Source: an uncultured Anaerolineales bacterium
GTDB lineage: Bacteria; Chloroflexota; Anaerolineae; Anaerolineales; Villigracilaceae
Reading direction: 5' to 3'
Length of the DNA stretch: 43,370 nucleotides
Assembly (NCBI GenBank): GCA_937928015.1
Contig: CALFXA010000026.1
Location: forward strand, 1-43,370
The translations under genes and the position numbers were made by a program. The notes below the pieces were generated by a model that was not told the DNA's origin, searched no databases, and saw nothing but the letters and a program-made list of their open reading frames with translations. Positions within the stretch are counted from its first letter, which is position 1. Each line of letters opens with the position of its first letter. Below, piece by piece: positions 40,025 through 43,370 of this stretch.

Positions 40025-40471
40025 ATGGCAAAGCCATTTTTCACAAGCAAAGGCAAGAACGGCGCGGCGGTGATGGTGCCCGCCGTGCGCAAGACGATCA
40101 ACACCTGGCGGGAGAAGTTCTACCGCCTGTTCGTGGCCACTGTCCAGGTGCCCGAGATCTCGACCGACGTACTGGGGATGCGCGAGGTGGAAGAGGCGCT
40201 CAAGATGACGATCAACCACGCGCGTTTCATGACCAACCAGGAACGCGGCGGAGGCTTTCGCGGCAACCCTGGCGGGACCAGCATGGACGAGGATGGCAAC
40301 GTCCTGATCAAGGTCTTCAACTACGGTGATTACACCATCTCTCTGTTCCAGACCGAACTGGGCGGGATGGTGATCCACATGCCCGCCTTGCGGACCGACA
40401 TCCACGGCGCGGAGCAGTTGTATCAGTGCGTGGGTCAGGCCGTGCAGTTGGCTGAAGGCCTGCGCGTGTAG
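40025..40471 (+). CDS. Hypothetical phage protein, 148 aa
   Basis: A soluble protein of unrecognised family with a basic N-terminus (MAKPFFTSKGKNG), a helical region (REVEEALKMTINHARFM), a glycine-rich loop (ERGGGFRGNPGGTS) and C-terminal beta/helix. AGAAGGAG precedes the ATG. Position just before the small terminase subunit suggests a structural or packaging-related role. Confidence 0.6.
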   Translation: MAKPFFTSKGKNGAAVMVPAVRKTINTWREKFYRLFVATVQVPEISTDVLGMREVEEALKMTINHARFMTNQERGGGFRGNPGGTSMDEDGNVLIKVFNYGDYTISLFQTELGGMVIHMPALRTDIHGAEQLYQCVGQAVQLAEGLRV

Positions 40472-40483
40472 ATCGAGATCCGT

Positions 40484-41149
40484 ATGCCCATTCCCAAGCG
40501 CGAAATACTCGATCTTAATGATCCTGAGCAAAATGAGGCGCGACAACTTACGCTCGGGCTGGACCTGCCTGAGGTAGAGATAGAGGGAGTTACTCCTGAG
40601 GTCGCACGCCAACGGTCTGAGGCCGCGCGAAGGGTAGTGGAAAGCGGCAAGCCTGCTCCGTGGCTGGACGAATATTTCGCGCTGCGGGATAAGGGCTGGC
40701 CGTGGCGGCAGGCCGCGTACATTGCCTGGGCTTCTACACCAAGCGACAAGCGCGATCCGAAAACCCAGCAGGAACTTGCAAAACAGTTGGGCCTTACCAG
40801 CGACCGCGCGATCAGCACCTGGCGCAAGCGAAACCCTGCCATTTTGGAGACCATCGCCTTCCTGCAATCCGCACCGCTGTGGCGTCACCGCGCGGATGCC
40901 TATGACAACCTAATCAAGGGCATGCAGAAGGCGGGCTCGGACTACAAGTTCTTTGCCCACCTGAAACTCTACATGGAGATGACGGGCGACTACGTGCCCA
41001 CCTCGAAGTACATGGCCGAGTTGAAGAAGAAACTGTCCACAGACCCGTCCGAGCTGAGCGAGGACGAGATCCAAATACTGGCCAGTGCCTACGAGGAATA
41101 CCAGGCCAAGCGCGGGCAGGATGAGACTACCGAGGAGGTTGATCCATAA
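40484..41149 (+). CDS. Putative phage terminase small subunit
   Basis: At 221 aa, a central helix-turn-helix-like region (about 60-125: FALRDKGWPWRQAAYIAWAS, then LAKQLGLTSDRAISTWRKRNPAI) fits terminase small subunits that bind the phage packaging site. The C-terminal helices (LSEDEIQILASAYEEYQAKR) would serve oligomerisation and large-subunit contact. Assignment rests mainly on the stop codon overlapping the start of the large subunit gene by one base (TAATG), the classic terS-terL arrangement. Confidence 0.75.
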   Translation: MPIPKREILDLNDPEQNEARQLTLGLDLPEVEIEGVTPEVARQRSEAARRVVESGKPAPWLDEYFALRDKGWPWRQAAYIAWASTPSDKRDPKTQQELAKQLGLTSDRAISTWRKRNPAILETIAFLQSAPLWRHRADAYDNLIKGMQKAGSDYKFFAHLKLYMEMTGDYVPTSKYMAELKKKLSTDPSELSEDEIQILASAYEEYQAKRGQDETTEEVDP

Positions 41150-42648
41150 TGCTCCCCACTTCTGGGCAGGTCTCGCCGCGAGAGGCGAAACGTGAAGCAG
41201 ACCGCCGCAAACTGGCGCGGGCCAAGTTCCTGTATTTCAACAAGTACGTGGACCCGAAGTTCGAGGCGCCCGCTCACATGGAACTGATCGCCGAGAAGCT
41301 CGAGCAGGTGGAGAAGTACCTGCGCACGGGTGGGAAGGAAGGCATCGGGCGCTTGATGATCCTGATGCCACCACGGCATGGCAAGAGCGAGATGGCCAGC
41401 CGCAAGTTCCCCGCCTGGCTGTTGGGACGCCTGCCCGACACGCGCATCATCATGGCCTCCTACGGCGCAGATCTGGCCAGCAAGAACAGCCGCGCGGTGC
41501 GTGACCTGATCGAAGGCAAACGCTACCAGGCCTTGTTCGGTGGCATGTCTTCCAGGGGAGAGCCCGTGGAGCTTTCCAGTGATTCGCGTTCAGTGGCGGC
41601 CTGGGACCTGGCGCAGCCGCACCGCGGTGGAGTGGTGGCGGCGGGTGTGGGCGGCGGTATCACGGGCCTGGGCGCAGACCTGCTGATCCTGGACGACCTG
41701 TTCAAGAATCGCGAAGAGGCCGAGTCGGAAGGCAGGCGTGAGCTGGTGCACGATTGGTACAAGTCCAGCGCGTATACCCGCCTCGAGATGGAATACTCGG
41801 CCATCATCCTGTTCTTCACGCACTGGCATCCCGACGACCTGGTGGGCCGCATGATGAAGCAGATGGTGGAAGACCCGATGACCGATCAGTGGGAGATCGT
41901 GGACCTGCCCGCCCTCTCACGGGCGGAGTGCTACGCCAGCAGTCTCGAAGAACAGCGCCAGAAGATGCGCGACGGGATGTTCCTGCCGATCGAGGACCCG
42001 ATCGGCAGGAAGCACGATGGAGCTGCGCTATGGCCGAGCCGCTTCGGCAAGGAATGGCTGGTGGCCAAGGAAGCCAACATCGGCAAGTACGACTTCGCGG
42101 CGCTGTATCAGCAGATGCCGTACCTGCGCGAAGGCGGCATGTTCAAACGCGAGTGGTTCACGATCGTGGACCGCGGACCTGGCAGGGACGTGGCCACACG
42201 CATGATCGACGGCGTGCGAATCAATGCGCGGGTGATGGCCTGGGACAAGGCCGCTACCGCAGGCGGTGGGGCTCGATCCTCAGGCGTGCTGATGAGCAAG
42301 GGCAAGGACGGCTTCTATTACGTGGAGCACGTGGCCAAGGGACAGTGGTCCTCGTTCCAGCGCGAACAGAAGATGGTGGAACTGGGCCAGCAATTCTACA
42401 AGGAACTGGGGCCGTTCATCATCCGCCACCCGCAGGACCCAGGCAGTGCAGGCGTGGACAGCGCGGCCGCCACCAACATCAACCTGGCCGAGGCGGGCCT
42501 CGAAGGCCATGCCCGACCCGTGCGGACAGCCTTTTACCCCCGCTCCCGCCACTGCGTGGACGGCCTTTCGCCCAACGTCCCCGCGCTACTCGCCGAGAAC
42601 CGTATTCGATATACAAGTCAATTGATTTCCGTAAGAGGTGGATTGTGA
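41149..42648 (+). CDS. Phage terminase large subunit with replaced C-terminus
   Basis: A packaging ATPase-nuclease, 499 aa. ATPase domain: Walker A-like PPRHGKSEMASRKF near 64-77, Walker B LLILDDLFKNREEAES near 180, and a coupling motif near ILFFTHWHPDD. The nuclease domain begins with VMAWDKAAT (first metal-ligand Asp) and runs to GHARPV (about 457). From 42520 the DNA is the attC-loop-type repeat (GTGCGGACAGCC...TTCGCCCAACG), and the encoded tail up to the stop at 42648 is unrelated. The last conserved nuclease motif and the portal-binding C-terminus are therefore lost. The packaging enzyme is probably inactive, and no portal or capsid genes follow. Confidence 0.85.
   Translation: MLPTSGQVSPREAKREADRRKLARAKFLYFNKYVDPKFEAPAHMELIAEKLEQVEKYLRTGGKEGIGRLMILMPPRHGKSEMASRKFPAWLLGRLPDTRIIMASYGADLASKNSRAVRDLIEGKRYQALFGGMSSRGEPVELSSDSRSVAAWDLAQPHRGGVVAAGVGGGITGLGADLLILDDLFKNREEAESEGRRELVHDWYKSSAYTRLEMEYSAIILFFTHWHPDDLVGRMMKQMVEDPMTDQWEIVDLPALSRAECYASSLEEQRQKMRDGMFLPIEDPIGRKHDGAALWPSRFGKEWLVAKEANIGKYDFAALYQQMPYLREGGMFKREWFTIVDRGPGRDVATRMIDGVRINARVMAWDKAATAGGGARSSGVLMSKGKDGFYYVEHVAKGQWSSFQREQKMVELGQQFYKELGPFIIRHPQDPGSAGVDSAAATNINLAEAGLEGHARPVRTAFYPRSRHCVDGLSPNVPALLAENRIRYTSQLISVRGGL
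42520..42577 (+). repeat. Copy of the attC-loop repeat inserted in the terminase gene
   Basis: Two units (GTGCGGACAGCCTTTTACCC and GCGTGGACGGCCTTTCGCCC) match the tandem units inside attC sites C-F around 29.6, 30.3, 31.1 and 32.5 kb. The point where terminase similarity ends coincides with the start of this element. Confidence 0.7.
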
Positions 42649-42745
42649 GTTCAGATATTAGCGATCCATTGCAAGATTCTCTTAACATAGTTGTAAATTC
42701 TCGTGTAGAATTTGGCGCTAAAATTGTCTGTAGGAGAGTTTTGCA

Positions 42746-43156
42746 GTGGCCAAAAAATTATTTGATTTCGACGCAGAGTTTAGGCTGGGGATCGACGACG
42801 TGGATAATGAACACATCAAACTTGTGGACATGCTCAATACGGTCCATGAGTTATTAAATGCGGGGAAAAAGAGTGAGGCGCGGCAGTATTTCAACGAGAC
42901 GCTGGCAAGCTACGTAGATGAGCATTTTGCTAATGAAGAAAAATTCATGAGGAATATTGGTTATCCCGCTCTCGAAGAGCATCGAAGAATCCACGAAAAC
43001 TTCAGGCGTTCTTTTCGAAATCAACAGCCATTACTTGAAGCATCGGATGATGCAGCCTTTCGCGGGGCATTGAGTGACGCTTTCACATGGATTATCTCTC
43101 ACATTGGCAAGACGGACAAAAATATGCCTCTTATTATCTTTCCAGGACTTAATTGA
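42746..43156 (+). CDS. Bacteriohemerythrin
   Basis: A 136-aa four-helix di-iron oxygen-binding protein. The ligand set is visible: His in DNEHIKLVDML, the HFANEEKFM motif with His and Glu, HRRIHENF with two His, and HIGKTDKNM with His and Asp. Established role: O2 binding for storage, delivery or sensing. Start: GTG 42746, with TAGGAGAG about eight bases upstream; no ATG fits. It lies just outside the decayed phage element and may be chromosomal. No regulator is adjacent. Confidence 0.93.
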   Translation: MAKKLFDFDAEFRLGIDDVDNEHIKLVDMLNTVHELLNAGKKSEARQYFNETLASYVDEHFANEEKFMRNIGYPALEEHRRIHENFRRSFRNQQPLLEASDDAAFRGALSDAFTWIISHIGKTDKNMPLIIFPGLN

Positions 43157-43287
43157 TTTTTTACCTCGCAATATTGTGCACCCGATCTGCGCCTTTGGTG
43201 CGAAACCCCCAGGCGCAGACCCATGTGTTACGCGAATGGCTTTTCCTAACCGACCCCGGACTGCTGTCAAAGGATAAGGTTTTAAAC

Positions 43288-43310
43288 AAAAAAGCCGCAC
43301 AAGCGGCTTC
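43288..43310 (-). terminator. Terminator of the tRNA-Glu transcript
   Basis: A 7-bp stem (AAGCCGC with GCGGCTT) with a 4-nt loop is followed on the minus strand by a T6 run. It lies immediately 3' of the tRNA gene. Confidence 0.88.
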
Positions 43311-43316
43311 TCCCAG

Positions 43317-43370
43317 TGCCTCCACGGAGATTCGAACTCCGGTTTTAACCTTGAAAGGGTTGCGTCCTGG
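43317..43370 (-). tRNA. tRNA-Glu(UUC), 3' part
   Basis: On the minus strand the sequence holds the 3' side of the D arm (AGGAC), the anticodon arm with loop CTTTCAA (anticodon TTC), the variable loop, the T arm (CGGAG-TTCGAAT-CTCCG) and the 3' acceptor strand GGAGGC plus discriminator A. CCA is not encoded. The 5' half lies beyond the window. Confidence 0.93.

Noticed and set aside
39263..40888. 541-codon minus-strand frame across the phage cluster
   Set aside because: It runs antisense to four well-spaced genes with ribosome-binding sites; residues are Arg/Gln/His-rich junk typical of shadows.
41754..42857. 367-codon plus-strand frame overlapping the terminase
   Set aside because: An alternative frame of the terminase gene; the real frame has the Walker motifs and starts by overlap with the small subunit.
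43170..43220. TCTGCGCCT...AGGCGCAGA inverted repeat after the hemerythrin gene
   Set aside because: A 9-bp stem with a 16-nt loop and no T tract; could be a weak terminator or another loop-repeat relative, but it is too short to assign.
43317..43370. tRNA-Glu as the attachment site of the phage-like element
   Set aside because: No copy of the tRNA 3' end was seen near the recombinase remnant, large serine recombinases often use other targets, and the hemerythrin gene lies between.

Overview
ORGANISM. The window looks like a Chloroflexota chromosome, most likely Anaerolineae. The core genes are moderately GC-rich, serS sits behind a T-box leader, and there are many GAF/GGDEF, HtrA-like and TIR/FGE-type proteins. 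This is inferred from gene content and style, not from a marker gene. The window starts just inside the tail of one gene and ends inside a tRNA-Glu(UUC) gene. LAYOUT. (1) 1-7.4 kb is core: a conserved protein, two small membrane proteins, serS with its T-box leader and a near-consensus promoter, a PglC-like sugar transferase, an OmpR-type two-component system, a lytic transglycosylase, and a membrane protein whose promoter encloses a GAAC-N4-GTTC palindrome. (2) 7.4-9.4 kb is an AT-richer insertion carrying a TIR/coiled-coil/FGE-sulfatase fusion. (3) 9.4-18.4 kb is core again: a ChlI-like ATPase and ChlD-like VWA pair split at an A9 run, a four-domain S1 protein, an M19 dipeptidase, membrane proteins, an HtrA-like protease coupled to a LuxR regulator with a degenerate receiver, and a GAF-GAF-GGDEF cyclase. 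(4) 18.4-21.2 kb is a transition zone with two SpoIIAA-like proteins, a lone receiver and an ICMT-like methyltransferase. (5) 21.2-42.7 kb is a decayed, mosaic prophage-like element. Its GC-rich remnants are a truncated serine recombinase, a truncated and frameshifted TOPRIM primase, three small genes, a holin-like/coiled-coil/terminase cluster, and a large terminase whose 3' end is lost. AT-rich cargo interrupts them in three places. The first is a minus-strand operon (Mrr-like nuclease, 3-TM protein, TIR-HEAT protein) that looks like an anti-phage module. The second is an integron-type array without an integrase (CALIN): five recognisable attC sites of about 117-164 bp plus one truncated site, between single-gene cassettes encoding lipoproteins, membrane proteins, an NTF2-like and a NIPSNAP-like protein. 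The third is a lipoprotein followed by a GT-C-like membrane protein. (6) 42.7 kb to the end holds a bacteriohemerythrin and the tRNA-Glu. MOST INTERESTING. (a) The cassette array is flanked by a diverged direct repeat containing a promoter, and a third copy of that promoter lies at 18.7 kb. (b) Three lipoproteins share an unrecognised NNC-containing domain. (c) A promoter-driven leader at 34.73-34.95 kb can form a three-way-junction RNA whose closing helix competes exactly with a helix covering the ribosome-binding site, like a translational riboswitch. (d) A perfect-spacing promoter at 35.47 kb leads straight into a hairpin with a C6 loop, a possible small RNA. (e) The ChlI/VWA pair is split at a heptamer where a -1 slip would fuse the two.
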